The position numbers and the translations under genes are program-made. Positions 8,739 through 18,617 of a stretch of DNA of 64,000 nucleotides are shown here, one piece after another. How positions within the stretch are numbered: the stretch's first letter is position 1; each line of letters begins with the position of its first letter. Source of the stretch: Streptococcus viridans (GTDB lineage Bacteria; Bacillota; Bacilli; Lactobacillales; Streptococcaceae); NCBI RefSeq assembly GCF_900636365.1, contig NZ_LR134266.1:819501-883500 (forward strand), in the 5' to 3' direction. The notes beneath the pieces were generated by a model. It was not told the origin of the DNA, did no database searches, and was given only the letters and a program-made list of their open reading frames with translations.

Positions 8739-8884
8739 AATTCGATTTCGTCGTCCTACCTCCACACAGTTGAGTAGGGCTGTAAAAGCTGACGAAATCA
8801 GCGTAGTAGAGCCCACTCAACCACTGCGTTTTGCTCGACAATCCAAAGATAATTGAGAGGCTAGGACTTTTGTCCCAGCCTCTT
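8706..8884 (-). repeat. 179-bp triple-hairpin repeat, family 1, copy A
   Basis: It matches copies B (36307-36485) and C (56146-56324) in reverse orientation and at the same length. It holds three hairpins: an AGTGGGAC/GTCCTA-type arm pair at one end, a central GTTGAGTAGGGCT/AGCCCACTCAAC pair and GAGGCTAGGAC/GTCCCAGCCTC at the other. T-rich flanks on one or both sides would let it act as a terminator. It begins inside the FAD oxidoreductase gene and fills most of the gap before the ZIP remnant. Confidence 0.85.
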
Positions 8885-8962
8885 ATTTTCGAAAGACCTT
8901 CCTTAATTCGGATAGAAATAGTAGAATAGAACAAGTGAATCAACAAGAAAATGGGAGTTGTT

Positions 8963-9244
8963 ATGAATTGGTTTCAATCACAATCCGTGGTCTTACAGGC
9001 CTTTCTCGCAAGATTGTTTACATGGGGTTGTACCATCGTAGGGTCAGCCATCTTCTTTTTCTTCAAGCATATTAGTCGAAAACTATTGGACATCATGATG
9101 GGCTTCGCGGCAGGCGCTATGATCTTTGTAGTGGTCGAAGAGTTGATCCCAGACTCGCAGACTAATGGCAACACAGATGTTGCGACCCTCGGTCTCATGG
9201 TTGGCTTTGTCATTATGATGATCCTAGACGTCGCTTTGGGATAA
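8963..9244 (+). pseudogene. ZIP-family metal transporter with a large internal in-frame deletion
   Basis: The 93-residue reading frame joins the first ~50 residues of a ZIP (ZupT/GufA type) transporter to its last ~40. The front part (WFQSQSVVLQAF...MMGFAAG) is TM1 and TM2. The back part (AGAMIFVVVEELIPDSQ...MMILDVALG) is the final two helices. About 170 central residues, including the His-rich metal-binding helices, are missing. Both halves of intact homologues carry FAAG-x-MI at the junction, so recombination between the two short repeats explains the loss. The ATG at 8963 follows GGGAG. Metal transport by this product is unlikely. Confidence 0.82.
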
Positions 9245-9251
9245 AGTGTCA

Positions 9252-9285
9252 TCACCTTGCAACACAAATGCAAGGTGACTTTTTT
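9252..9285 (+). terminator. Rho-independent terminator after the ZIP remnant
   Basis: Perfect 10-bp stem TCACCTTGCA/TGCAAGGTGA followed by CTTTTTT. Confidence 0.9.
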
Positions 9286-9303
9286 ATATAAACATGATAA
9301 AAT
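9275..9303 (+). promoter_or_regulatory. Probable rmlA operon promoter
   Basis: GTGACT (9275-9280), 17 bases and TAAAAT (9298-9303) with TGA in the extended -10 position. The -35 lies in the 3' arm of the preceding terminator. Confidence 0.5.
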
Positions 9304-9336
9304 AAGGGTAATGACTACGTAGAAAGGCCTAACATT

Positions 9337-10206
9337 ATGAAAGGTATTATTTTAGCTGGTGGTTCGGGGACTCGTTTGTATCCTTTGACCCGTGCCGCTT
9401 CCAAACAGTTGATGCCCATTTATGACAAACCAATGATCTACTATCCACTGTCAACCCTTATGTTGGCAGGGATCAAAGAAATCTTAATCATCTCAACTCC
9501 GCAGGATCTTCCTCGTTTTGAAGAACTTCTTGGAGATGGTTCTGAACTAGGAATTTCCCTTTCTTATGCAGAGCAACCAAGTCCAGATGGCTTGGCGCAA
9601 GCCTTCATCATTGGAGAGGACTTTATTGGTGATGATCATGTTGCCCTCGTTCTTGGAGATAATATCTTCCACGGAAATGGCTTAACCAAGATGTTGCAAC
9701 GGGCGGAAGCCAAAGAAAAAGGCGCGACTGTCTTTGGTTACCAAGTCAAAGATCCAGAACGTTTTGGTGTGGTAGAGTTTGATGCGGATATGAATGCCGT
9801 CTCAATCGAAGAAAAACCAGAACATCCAAAATCGAATTTTGCGGTGACTGGGCTTTACTTCTATGACAATGATGTGGTAGAGATTGCCAAAAACATCAAA
9901 CCAAGTCCTCGTGGAGAGCTCGAAATCACCGATGTCAACAAGGCATATTTGGAGCGTGGAGATCTCTCTGTTGAGCTCATGGGCCGTGGCTTTGCTTGGT
10001 TGGATACAGGAACTCATGAAAGTCTCTTGCAGGCTTCTCAATATATCGAGACGGTTCAACGTTTGCAAAATGTCCAAGTAGCCAACCTTGAGGAAATTGC
10101 CTATCGTATGGGCTATATTACTAAAGAGCAAGTCTATGAATTGGCTCAACCTCTGAAGAAAAACGAATACGGACAATATTTGCTCCGTTTGATTGGAGAA
10201 GCTTAA
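9337..10206 (+). CDS. rmlA: Glucose-1-phosphate thymidylyltransferase
   Basis: First step of dTDP-L-rhamnose synthesis: glucose-1-phosphate plus dTTP gives dTDP-glucose. The nucleotide-binding signature [13 protein letters not shown] lies at 5-17 and the metal/sugar-phosphate motif LGDNIFHG near 108. The 289 residues match RmlA/RfbA. Its stop overlaps the rmlC start by one base. Rhamnose made by this pathway feeds the streptococcal rhamnose cell-wall polysaccharide. rmlD, the last step, is not in this window. Confidence 0.96.
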   Translation: MKGIILAGGSGTRLYPLTRAASKQLMPIYDKPMIYYPLSTLMLAGIKEILIISTPQDLPRFEELLGDGSELGISLSYAEQPSPDGLAQAFIIGEDFIGDDHVALVLGDNIFHGNGLTKMLQRAEAKEKGATVFGYQVKDPERFGVVEFDADMNAVSIEEKPEHPKSNFAVTGLYFYDNDVVEIAKNIKPSPRGELEITDVNKAYLERGDLSVELMGRGFAWLDTGTHESLLQASQYIETVQRLQNVQVANLEEIAYRMGYITKEQVYELAQPLKKNEYGQYLLRLIGEA

Positions 10207-10799
10207 TGACAGAACAATTTTTCGGAAAAGAATTAGCAGCCCGTAAGATTGAAGCTATCCCAGGTTTGATGGAATTTGATATTCCAGTTCATGGAGATAA
10301 CCGTGGTTGGTTCAAAGAAAACTTTCAAAAAGAGAAGATGCTTCCCCTTGGATTTCCTGAGAGCTTCTTTGCGGAAGGCAAGTTGCAAAACAATGTGTCT
10401 TTCTCTCGCAAGCATGTCTTGCGTGGTTTGCATGCAGAACCTTGGGATAAGTACATCTCTGTAGCAGATGAAGGCAAGGTTCTCGGAACTTGGGTGGACC
10501 TTCGTGAAGGTGAGACCTTTGGGAACACTTACCAAACTGTGATCGATGCTTCTAAAGGAATCTTCGTCCCACGTGGCGTTGCTAATGGTTTCCAAGTCTT
10601 GTCTGACAAAGTAGCCTACAGCTATTTGGTCAATGATTACTGGGCATTGGAACTCAAGCCAAAATATGCATTTGTTAATTATGCAGACCCAAGTCTAGAC
10701 ATCCAGTGGGAAAACTTGGAAGAAGCAGAAGTTTCAGAAGCTGACAAGAATCACCCATTGCTCAAAGACGTCAAACCCCTAAAAGCAGAAGATTTGTAA
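10206..10799 (+). CDS. rmlC: dTDP-4-dehydrorhamnose 3,5-epimerase
   Basis: Third step of dTDP-rhamnose synthesis, a cupin-fold epimerase of 197 residues. The catalytic His76 lies in LRGLHAE next to Arg73. Start and upstream stop overlap (TAATG), giving tight coupling to rmlA. The order is rmlA-rmlC-rmlB, with a structured repeat inserted before rmlB. Confidence 0.95.
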   Translation: MTEQFFGKELAARKIEAIPGLMEFDIPVHGDNRGWFKENFQKEKMLPLGFPESFFAEGKLQNNVSFSRKHVLRGLHAEPWDKYISVADEGKVLGTWVDLREGETFGNTYQTVIDASKGIFVPRGVANGFQVLSDKVAYSYLVNDYWALELKPKYAFVNYADPSLDIQWENLEEAEVSEADKNHPLLKDVKPLKAEDL

Positions 10800-10845
10800 A
10801 AATGAACCCTGCATAGCAGTATCGCGACTGCAAGGATCGTTATAA

Positions 10846-10975
10846 GATTGTTCCTGCCCTAGTGAAAACAAGATTCCCTGAGGGAATCTTGTAGGGAAAT
10901 CCGGAGACTTCGGCTTCGGATTTAGCCATGAAACCGAAGGGTTGCTGGCGTCCCTCACTAGCTAAAGCAACAATC
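10846..10975 (+). repeat. Structured intergenic repeat, family 2, copy 2 (inside the rml operon)
   Basis: Same architecture as copy 1 with different stem sequences. The closing stem is GATTGTT (10846-10852) with AACAATC (10969-10975), continued by CTAGTGA/TCACTAG. Hairpins are ACAAGATTCCC/GGGAATCTTGT (10868-10892), AAATCCGGAG/CTTCGGATTT with one wobble (10897-10923) and AACC/GGTT (10932-10943). The conserved CATG (10927-10930) and GCTGGCGTCC (10944-10953) match the other copies. It occupies most of the 202-base rmlC-rmlB spacer and must be transcribed with the operon. Confidence 0.75.
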
Positions 10976-10983
10976 AAAACTAA

Positions 10984-12048
<1,065 letters not shown>

Positions 12049-12052
12049 AAAT

Positions 12053-12095
12053 AAGCCTCTGTTGATCAGGATTTCTGGTCGACGGAGGCTTTTAT
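12053..12095 (+). terminator. Rho-independent terminator after rmlB
   Basis: A 17-position stem (AAGCCTC... with ...GAGGCTT, several wobbles) followed by TTTTATATTTT. Confidence 0.85.
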
Positions 12096-12104
12096 ATTTT
12101 AGAA

Positions 12105-12131
12105 ACAAAAAAAGACCAAATGGTCTTTTTG
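12105..12131 (-). terminator. Terminator of the Ser-rich membrane protein gene (bidirectional)
   Basis: Stem AAAAAGACCA/TGGTCTTTTT flanked by A's on one side and T's on the other, one base beyond the end of the minus-strand gene. Confidence 0.8.
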
Positions 12132-12530
12132 TTAATTAGCAGATGATTCGGTATCAGTAGCAGATGGTGTTGTGTCTGCAGGAGCTTCACTGTCACTGGT
12201 TTCTACCTGTGATGAATCAGTTTGTTCAGAGCTTGCTTCGGATGCTTGGCTGCTACTAGCACTGGTATCCGTTCCCGTAGCGCTTGAATCAGTAGCAGAT
12301 CCATCCTTTTCATGGACAACAACAACGCTAGTGGAGCCATCTTTTTTCTCCTCTGTCTTAGTCGTCGGTTTCATGATACTGTAAATAGTAAAGGAAGTAA
12401 CGATAATACCGAGAAGACTAGCAATCGTTGCGACAATCATCTGGAATAAAGAAAGACTCTGTTTCACTTTTTCGCTTCTAGATGGTCTGTTGCTATCTTG
12501 GTGTTTTTCTTTTCGTGAGTATTGTGACAT
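12132..12530 (-). CDS. Single-pass membrane protein with Ser/Thr/Glu-rich tail (possibly DUF6556)
   Basis: A basic cytoplasmic N-terminus is followed by one strong membrane helix (about residues 30-52) and a ~75-residue low-complexity tail rich in Ser, Thr, Ala, Asp and Glu. It resembles small streptococcal membrane proteins filed under DUF6556; that assignment is from memory. I start it at ATG 12530 because GAGGAAA lies 9 bases upstream; an ATG six codons earlier lacks such a site. Function unknown. Confidence 0.7.
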   Translation of the reverse strand: MSQYSRKEKHQDSNRPSRSEKVKQSLSLFQMIVATIASLLGIIVTSFTIYSIMKPTTKTEEKKDGSTSVVVVHEKDGSATDSSATGTDTSASSSQASEASSEQTDSSQVETSDSEAPADTTPSATDTESSAN

Positions 12531-12583
12531 AAGCTGTTTCCTCTTCATTTCATATTTGGTTCTTTTATGTGAACACTTTAGTC

Positions 12584-12612
12584 ATTATACGTTATTTTTA
12601 TGAAAATGTCTA
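12584..12612 (-). promoter_or_regulatory. Promoter of the Ser-rich membrane protein gene
   Basis: On the minus strand TAGACA (12607-12612), 17 bases and TATAAT (12584-12589). Confidence 0.7.
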
Positions 12613-12632
12613 AGAAGAAATGAAAGAGGTTT

Positions 12633-13196
12633 TTAAAATTTCAAATTGCTTTCAAACTGGACGCTTTGAGTCTCGCTTGCTTCAGAGGACGTTTCAAAGT
12701 TTGCCTGTCCTTTTTCAGAGACTGAAATCGGTTGGCTTGTTTGACTAGGTTGGCTGATGATTTCATGGTTACTAAAACTAGAGGAGTCATTAGGAGAGAT
12801 AAACTGGCCATTCGCCTGAATCTCTATCTTGTTTGGATCCGGGATAGAGTAGTCAATCTTACCCTTGAATTCCTTGGTTTTTGAAATCACTTTTACATCT
12901 TTCACGCGGATGATACGACGGAACCATCCATTGTATTCGACCAAGCATTTGAATTCGATGTGACTATCGGATTCGCCAGGGATTGGTTGAATAAGACTCA
13001 TTTCACGGAGGCTACCTTCATCTTCCCTAAAGTAAGGTGGCTTCTCCAAGGGCTGTTGCAAGTCACACTGTCCTTTACCGTGACAGGCTAGTTGAGCAGA
13101 GGGGAGGGAAAATGGAAGTGGTGGTAGGACAGCGAGCAGTCCTCCAAGAGCAAGACTTCCAGCTAGGGCAATGGAAAGATAGATTGGTCGTTTCAT
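12633..13196 (-). CDS. Exported or membrane-anchored protein of unknown function
   Basis: The 187 residues begin with a signal-like segment (basic start, hydrophobic 6-30). Two cysteines at ACHGKGQCDL (about 38-44) could form a disulfide outside the cell. A mixed region, probably beta-rich, follows, then a Ser/Gln-rich C-terminal tail from about 135. AAAGGAGACAA precedes the ATG. I do not recognise the family. It shares direction with the 12132-12530 gene; no clear terminator separates them, though the latter has its own promoter. Confidence 0.65.
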   Translation of the reverse strand: MKRPIYLSIALAGSLALGGLLAVLPPLPFSLPSAQLACHGKGQCDLQQPLEKPPYFREDEGSLREMSLIQPIPGESDSHIEFKCLVEYNGWFRRIIRVKDVKVISKTKEFKGKIDYSIPDPNKIEIQANGQFISPNDSSSFSNHEIISQPSQTSQPISVSEKGQANFETSSEASETQSVQFESNLKF

Positions 13197-13270
13197 GTTT
13201 GTCTCCTTTTATCATCTTTCAAGACCAGTTCAGTGGTTGAACAAATGTTTTAAAAGCCAGAACTTAGTTT

Positions 13271-13285
13271 TGTAAGCGCTTGACA
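13271..13285. promoter_or_regulatory. cre-like pseudo-palindrome (weak)
   Basis: TGTAAGCGCTTGACA has the core of a CcpA site (TGTAAGCGCTTACA) with one extra G. It lies between the divergent exported-protein gene and the cysteine desulfurase gene. The inserted base makes function doubtful. Confidence 0.3.
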
Positions 13286-13372
13286 AAACTCTCCATCTTC
13301 ATCATAAGCTATTTTGAGAAATTTACAAGTTTTCTGTCTGAAACTAGGAACAAAATGAAGCCTGCCAAATCC

Positions 13373-13401
13373 TTGTCCCTCCAACCTATAAATGTTACAA
13401 T
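13373..13401 (+). promoter_or_regulatory. Promoter of the cysteine desulfurase-thiI operon
   Basis: TTGTCC (13373-13378), 17 bases and TACAAT (13396-13401), with TGT in the extended -10 position. Confidence 0.65.
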
Positions 13402-13436
13402 AAGATGATTGAAAATTGACTAGGAGAGAGTGGAAG

Positions 13437-14579
13437 ATGATTTACTTTGATAATTCAGCAACAACCAAACCTTATCCAGAGGCCTTGGCTACCTACACGG
13501 AAGTCGCAAGCAAAATTTGGGGAAATCCATCTAGCTTGCACAACCTGGGAAGTCAAGCGACTCGGATTTTGGAGGCATCTCGTAAGCAGATAGCTTCCCT
13601 CCTAGGCAAGAAAGTAGAAGAAATCTATTTCACTTCAGGTGGGACTGAAGGGGACAACTGGGCGATCAAAGGAGTTGCTTTTGAAAAAGCTCCTTACGGG
13701 AAGCATATTATTGTCTCAGCTATTGAGCATCCGGCTGTGAAGGAATCAGCCCTTTGGTTACAAGGTCAAGGATTTGAGGTGGATATTGCGCCAGTTGATG
13801 CGCGTGGCTTTGTTCAAGTAGAAGAGTTGGAAAAACTCTTGCGTCCGGATACAACCCTCGTTTCGATCATGGCAGTGAATAACGAAGTAGGTTCTATCCA
13901 GCCTATTCAAGCCATTGCGGCTCTATTGGCGAATCGTCCGACCATCACCTTCCACGTCGATGGGGTTCAGGCTCTTGCTAAGATTTCAACTGCTCTCTAC
14001 TTACCAGATCGGGTGGATTTAGCGACCTTCTCCAGTCACAAGTTCCATGGAGTTCGAGGAGTTGGTTTTCTCTACCTCAAAGAAGGTAAAAAGATCAGTC
14101 CCCTATTAACCGGTGGCGGACAAGAAAAGGACCTTCGTTCGACAACGGAGAACTTAGCTGGAATTGCTGCGACTGCCAAGGCCTTGCGCTTGGCGATGGA
14201 GCGTCAAGAGGACTTTGAGCACAAGTGCCATCAGTTAAAAGAAGTCATTCGTGAGGAATTAGCCCACTATCCAGATGTGACGGTCTTCTCTGGAGATGAG
14301 GGCTTTGCACCCCATATCTTAACTTTTGGTATTAAGGGAGTGCGAGGAGAAGTCATCGTCCATGCTTTTGAAGAGTATGAGATTTACATATCGACAACCT
14401 CTGCATGTTCTTCCAAGGCTGGTAAACCTGCTGGAACCTTGATCGCCATGGGAGTCGACAAGGCTCTGGCGCAAACAGCTGTCCGCCTCAGTCTTGATCT
14501 CGAAAATGATATGAGTCAAGTCGAGCAATTTTTGACCAAATTCAAACTGATCTATGAAAAGACGCGAAAGGTGCGTTAA
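13437..14579 (+). CDS. Cysteine desulfurase (NifS/IscS family) supplying ThiI
   Basis: A PLP enzyme that takes sulfur from cysteine. Numbered from ATG 13437, the PLP lysine is Lys202 (SSHKFHG), the PLP-stacking His is in IEHPA near 98, and the persulfide Cys324 lies in STTSACSS. The start at 13437 has AGGAGAG 9 bases upstream and fits the family start MIYFDNSATT; an earlier in-frame TTG lies before the ribosome site. It is paired with thiI 21 bases downstream, like the NifZ-ThiI pair of Bacillus, so its likely job is sulfur transfer for tRNA 4-thiouridine rather than bulk Fe-S assembly. Confidence 0.92.
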   Translation: MIYFDNSATTKPYPEALATYTEVASKIWGNPSSLHNLGSQATRILEASRKQIASLLGKKVEEIYFTSGGTEGDNWAIKGVAFEKAPYGKHIIVSAIEHPAVKESALWLQGQGFEVDIAPVDARGFVQVEELEKLLRPDTTLVSIMAVNNEVGSIQPIQAIAALLANRPTITFHVDGVQALAKISTALYLPDRVDLATFSSHKFHGVRGVGFLYLKEGKKISPLLTGGGQEKDLRSTTENLAGIAATAKALRLAMERQEDFEHKCHQLKEVIREELAHYPDVTVFSGDEGFAPHILTFGIKGVRGEVIVHAFEEYEIYISTTSACSSKAGKPAGTLIAMGVDKALAQTAVRLSLDLENDMSQVEQFLTKFKLIYEKTRKVR

Positions 14580-14600
14580 GGAAAAGAAAAGGAAGTAACT

Positions 14601-15821
14601 ATGCCATTAACTTATTCAGAAATTATGATCCGCTACGGGGAGCTTTCTACTAAAGGAAAGAACCGGATGCGCTTCATCAATAAATTGCGCAATAATATCT
14701 CAGATGTTTTGTCCATTTACCCAGCTGTCAAAGTGACAGCCGATCGGGACCGGGCTCATGCTTATCTAAATGGAACGGATTACGAACCAGTGGCTGAATC
14801 TCTTAAACAGGTCTTCGGGATTCAAAACTTTTCACCAGTCTACAAGATTGAAAAGTCTGTCCCAGCCTTGATTTCAGCCGTTCAAGAAATCATGCAGGAA
14901 ATCTACCAGGAAGGGATGACCTTCAAGATTTCCAGCAGACGGAGTGACCACTCTTTTGAACTCGATAGCCGCGAACTCAATCAAACCTTGGGTGGAGCTG
15001 TCTTTGAAGCGATCCCAAGTATCCAGGCACAGATGAAAAAGCCAGATATCAATCTACAAGTCGAAATCCGGGAAGAAGCAGCCTATATCTCTTACGAAAC
15101 CATTAAGGGAGCAGGTGGTCTGCCAGTTGGGACATCTGGTAAAGGCATGCTCATGCTATCTGGAGGGATTGACTCTCCAGTAGCTGGTTACCTAGCTTTG
15201 AAGCGGGGGGTGGATATCGAAGCGGTTCACTTTGCTAGCCCACCTTATACTAGCCCAGGAGCTCTTAAAAAAGCCCACGATTTAACTCGTAAGTTAACCA
15301 AGTTTGGGGGCAATATCCAGTTTATCGAAGTGCCTTTTACTGAGATTCAAGAAGAGATTAAAGCCAAGGCGCCAGAAGCTTATCTCATGACCTTGACTCG
15401 TCGCTTTATGATGCGGATCACTGATCGCATTCGTCAAATCCGTGGTGGCTTGGTCATCATCAATGGGGAAAGCCTCGGTCAGGTAGCTAGCCAAACGCTA
15501 GAGAGTATGCAGGCCATCAATGCAGTGACCAATACGCCAGTCATCCGTCCAGTGGTAACCATGGATAAGTTGGAGATTATCGATATCGCCCAAGCCATCG
15601 ATACCTTTGAAATCTCCATCCAACCTTTCGAAGATTGCTGTACGATCTTTGCGCCGGATCGTCCAAAGACTAATCCGAAACTCAAAAATGCGGAGCAGTA
15701 TGAGCAACGGTTGGATGTGGAAGCTTTGGTCAAGCGTGCTGTAGCAGGCATCGTCGTAACGGAAATTACACCTCAAGCTGAAGCGGATGAAGTCGATGAA
15801 CTGATTGAGGATTTGTTATAA
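14601..15821 (+). CDS. thiI: tRNA 4-thiouridine synthase
   Basis: Adenylates and thiolates U8 of tRNA. A ferredoxin-like/THUMP region (1-170) precedes the PP-loop ATPase domain with SGGIDS at 187-192. Cys346-Cys347 lie near the position of the E. coli catalytic cysteine. At 406 residues it lacks the C-terminal rhodanese domain of E. coli ThiI, as is normal in Firmicutes, where the desulfurase partner transfers sulfur directly. AAGGAAGT precedes the ATG. Confidence 0.95.
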   Translation: MPLTYSEIMIRYGELSTKGKNRMRFINKLRNNISDVLSIYPAVKVTADRDRAHAYLNGTDYEPVAESLKQVFGIQNFSPVYKIEKSVPALISAVQEIMQEIYQEGMTFKISSRRSDHSFELDSRELNQTLGGAVFEAIPSIQAQMKKPDINLQVEIREEAAYISYETIKGAGGLPVGTSGKGMLMLSGGIDSPVAGYLALKRGVDIEAVHFASPPYTSPGALKKAHDLTRKLTKFGGNIQFIEVPFTEIQEEIKAKAPEAYLMTLTRRFMMRITDRIRQIRGGLVIINGESLGQVASQTLESMQAINAVTNTPVIRPVVTMDKLEIIDIAQAIDTFEISIQPFEDCCTIFAPDRPKTNPKLKNAEQYEQRLDVEALVKRAVAGIVVTEITPQAEADEVDELIEDLL

Positions 15822-15883
15822 AAGATGACTGTAATCGGTTCTCACTAAGAGCCCTGACTACTGGCATGAATTTGATAAAGAAT

Positions 15884-15934
15884 AAAAGCACCCTTGAATC
15901 TAGATGCTCTGCTCTAGCTTCAAGGGTGCTTTTC
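15884..15934 (+). terminator. Terminator between thiI and ppdK (bidirectional)
   Basis: Perfect 15-bp stem AAAAGCACCCTTGAA/TTCAAGGGTGCTTTT. A/T runs at both ends let it serve the convergent genes. Confidence 0.9.
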
Positions 15935-15949
15935 TAATACATGGTGGAC

Positions 15950-18571
15950 TTAATTTCGTCCTTCTTGGAGTGCTGCTTGAGCGACAGCTAGTCTAGCAGC
16001 AGGAACCCGGTAAGGAGAGCAGGAAACGTAGGTTACTTGAATGTCTTGGAAGAAGGAAATTGAAGAAGGATCTCCGCCAACTTCTCCACAGATCCCGATA
16101 GCGAGGTTTGGTTTTACCTGACGAGCCTTGCTGATAGCAATTCTCATTAATTCACCGACGCCATCCTTATCAATTTTTTGGAAAGGGTCGAAAGAAAGAA
16201 TATCCTTATCCTTGTACTGGCCAATGAATTTTCCAATATCATCCCGAGAGAAGCCATAGGTCATCTGAGTTAAGTCATTGGTGCCAAAGCTGAAGAAATC
16301 AGCCTCTTGAGCCAGTTTATCTGCGGTTAGGCAGGCGCGGGGCAGTTCAATCATGGTACCAATTTCATAAGGGAATGGCTTTTGACCATGCTGCTCGAAA
16401 AGATGTTCAATATGCTGAATGAGATACTCTTTGATACATTCTAATTCTTTTTGATCAGCAATTAAAGGAACCATGATTTCTGGCTTGATCTTTTGTCCTT
16501 CTTGATGCAATTTGATAGCACTTCTAAATATAGCTTCTGTCTGCATCTTGTAGATTTCTGGCTTAGTTATGCCGAGACGGCAACCCCGGTGTCCCAACAT
16601 CGGATTACTTTCCTGTAGACTTTCAATGCGCTCGGCAAGTTTTTCAGGAGATTTTTTTAGTTTGCTTGCTAATAATGCAATTTCTTGGGAATCCTTTGGA
16701 AGGAATTCATGCATGGGTGGATCGAGCAGGCGGACAATCATTGGTTTATCTTTGACGGTTTGGAACATTTGATAAAAGTCTTCTTCTTGGAAAGCTAGGA
16801 GTCTAGTGAGGGCTTCTTTTGTTTCCTCTTCGGTATCCGCTAAGATGAGGCGACGCATTTCGAGAATCCGTTCTTGTCCAAAGAACATGTGTTCCGTACG
16901 GGCCAGTCCGACTCCTTTGGCCCCAAAATTCATAGCGGTCGTCAAGTCTTTGACAGTTTCTGCATTGGCTCGAACTTGAAGGAGGGCGACTTCATCTGCC
17001 CAAGCAAGCAAGCGCTGGAGGTCTTGGTTATTTTCTACTAGAACAGTTGGAAGTTCGCCGCGATAAATGCGGCCAGAATAGCCGTCAACGGAAATCAGAT
17101 CTCCCTCCCTTAGGACTAAACTGCCACAGGAAAGGCTTTTATTTTCTTCACTGATGGTCAATTCTCCGCAACCAGCGACACAGCAAGTTCCCATGCCACG
17201 CGCTACAACAGCAGCGTGAGAAGTCATACCCCCTTGGCTGGTGACAATGGCTTGGCTGACAATCATCCCTTCAATATCTTCAGGAGAAGTTTCTTGTCGA
17301 ACAAGGATGACTTTTTTCCCTTCTTGATGGATTTCTTTAGCTCGGTCGGCAGTAAAGACGATTTGGCCAGTAGCTGCACCTGGGCTGGCTGGTAGGCCTT
17401 GAGCTAAGAATGGTGCTTGCTCTAAGGCCACTTCCTCAAAGACAGGATGGATTAGTTGACTGATGGAAGCAGGAGCAACTCTGAGGAGAGCTTCTTCCTT
17501 ACTAATCAGACCTTGGTCTACCATATCTAGAGCAATCTTTAAAGAAGCTTTGGCTGTTCGTTTTCCATTTCGGGTTTGGAGGATGTAGAGCTTGCCTTTC
17601 TCAATGGTAAATTCAATATCCTGCATATCCTTATAGTGGTTTTCAAGAATCTTAGCGTAGTCTCTGAAAGCTTGATAGGTTTCGGGTTGGATCTCTTTTA
17701 AGGTTGCAATCGGCTCGGGCGTACGGATGCCAGCGACCACATCTTCCCCTTGAGCATTTAGCAAAAATTCACCAAAAAGTTCCTCCTCCCCAGTTGCAGG
17801 GTTTCTAGTGAAGCAAACCCCTGTTCCACTGGCTTGGTCACTATTTCCAAAGACCATGGCCTGGACATTGACAGCTGTTCCTAAATCATGAGGGATCTGA
17901 TGAAGCTCCCGGTAAATTCTAGCCCGCTTGTTATTCCAGGATTTAAAGACTGCTTGGATGGCAGCATAAAGTTGCTCATTCGGGTTCTCAGGAAATTGCT
18001 TTTTGTGTGTGGAGTAGAGAGCTTTATAGTGTTGGATCAATTCTTGTTGCTGGGCCAGGTCAAAATCATGTACCTTTTTATTCTGTTTTTGTTCAAATGC
18101 TGCTAGTTGGTCATCAAAAAGTCCCTTATCGATACTATAGACCACATCAGCATACATCTGGAGTAGACGGCGATAGCAGTTGTAGGCGAAATCAAGATTG
18201 GTTTCTTTGGCCAGTAATTGAGTCCGTTGATCATTGAGACCAAGATTGAGGATGGTGTCCATCATTCCTGGCATGGAAAACTTGGCCCCGCTACGCACAG
18301 AGACTAAGAGCAAGTGAGGATCTTCTCCGCTAAAATATTTATCCGTCTTTATCTCCAATAAAGCAAGCGCTTTCAAAACCTCCTCTTTTAAAGTGGAATC
18401 AAAGAAATCAGGGTTATCGAGATATTCGATACAACTTTGAGTCGTGATGGTGAAGCCAGGAGGGACAGGTAAGCCCAAATTGCTCATCTCTGCCAGATTG
18501 GCCCCTTTTCCACCTAGGAGATCTTTGTCATTTGCGCTTCCTTCTTCGAAGGAATAAATCCATTTTGTCAT
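15950..18571 (-). CDS. ppdK: Pyruvate, phosphate dikinase
   Basis: Interconverts pyruvate, ATP and Pi with PEP, AMP and PPi, so it can make PEP from pyruvate. The 873 residues hold the N-terminal ATP-grasp domain, the swivelling His domain and the C-terminal PEP barrel. The phospho-His452 lies in GGMTSHAAVVARG, with Thr450 two residues before it. That threonine is the residue phosphorylated by PPDK regulatory proteins. ICGEVGGD near the C-terminus holds the catalytic Cys. I start at ATG 18571 because TGGAGG lies just upstream; an earlier TTG overlaps that site. It faces the genes for a CcpN-like repressor and the PPDK regulator. Confidence 0.96.
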   Translation of the reverse strand: MTKWIYSFEEGSANDKDLLGGKGANLAEMSNLGLPVPPGFTITTQSCIEYLDNPDFFDSTLKEEVLKALALLEIKTDKYFSGEDPHLLLVSVRSGAKFSMPGMMDTILNLGLNDQRTQLLAKETNLDFAYNCYRRLLQMYADVVYSIDKGLFDDQLAAFEQKQNKKVHDFDLAQQQELIQHYKALYSTHKKQFPENPNEQLYAAIQAVFKSWNNKRARIYRELHQIPHDLGTAVNVQAMVFGNSDQASGTGVCFTRNPATGEEELFGEFLLNAQGEDVVAGIRTPEPIATLKEIQPETYQAFRDYAKILENHYKDMQDIEFTIEKGKLYILQTRNGKRTAKASLKIALDMVDQGLISKEEALLRVAPASISQLIHPVFEEVALEQAPFLAQGLPASPGAATGQIVFTADRAKEIHQEGKKVILVRQETSPEDIEGMIVSQAIVTSQGGMTSHAAVVARGMGTCCVAGCGELTISEENKSLSCGSLVLREGDLISVDGYSGRIYRGELPTVLVENNQDLQRLLAWADEVALLQVRANAETVKDLTTAMNFGAKGVGLARTEHMFFGQERILEMRRLILADTEEETKEALTRLLAFQEEDFYQMFQTVKDKPMIVRLLDPPMHEFLPKDSQEIALLASKLKKSPEKLAERIESLQESNPMLGHRGCRLGITKPEIYKMQTEAIFRSAIKLHQEGQKIKPEIMVPLIADQKELECIKEYLIQHIEHLFEQHGQKPFPYEIGTMIELPRACLTADKLAQEADFFSFGTNDLTQMTYGFSRDDIGKFIGQYKDKDILSFDPFQKIDKDGVGELMRIAISKARQVKPNLAIGICGEVGGDPSSISFFQDIQVTYVSCSPYRVPAARLAVAQAALQEGRN

Positions 18572-18594
18572 ATAAGCCTCCAAAAAACTAAATA

Positions 18595-18605
18595 TGTGTC
18601 ATAAT
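18595..18605 (+). promoter_or_regulatory. Candidate CcpN operator near the ppdK start
   Basis: TGTGTCATAAT matches the Bacillus CcpN motif TRTGHYATAYW at 10 of 11 positions. It lies just downstream of the expected ppdK transcription start. A CcpN-type protein is encoded next door. Site and regulator pairing is inferred. Confidence 0.45.
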
Positions 18606-18617
18606 TAAGACAAAATC

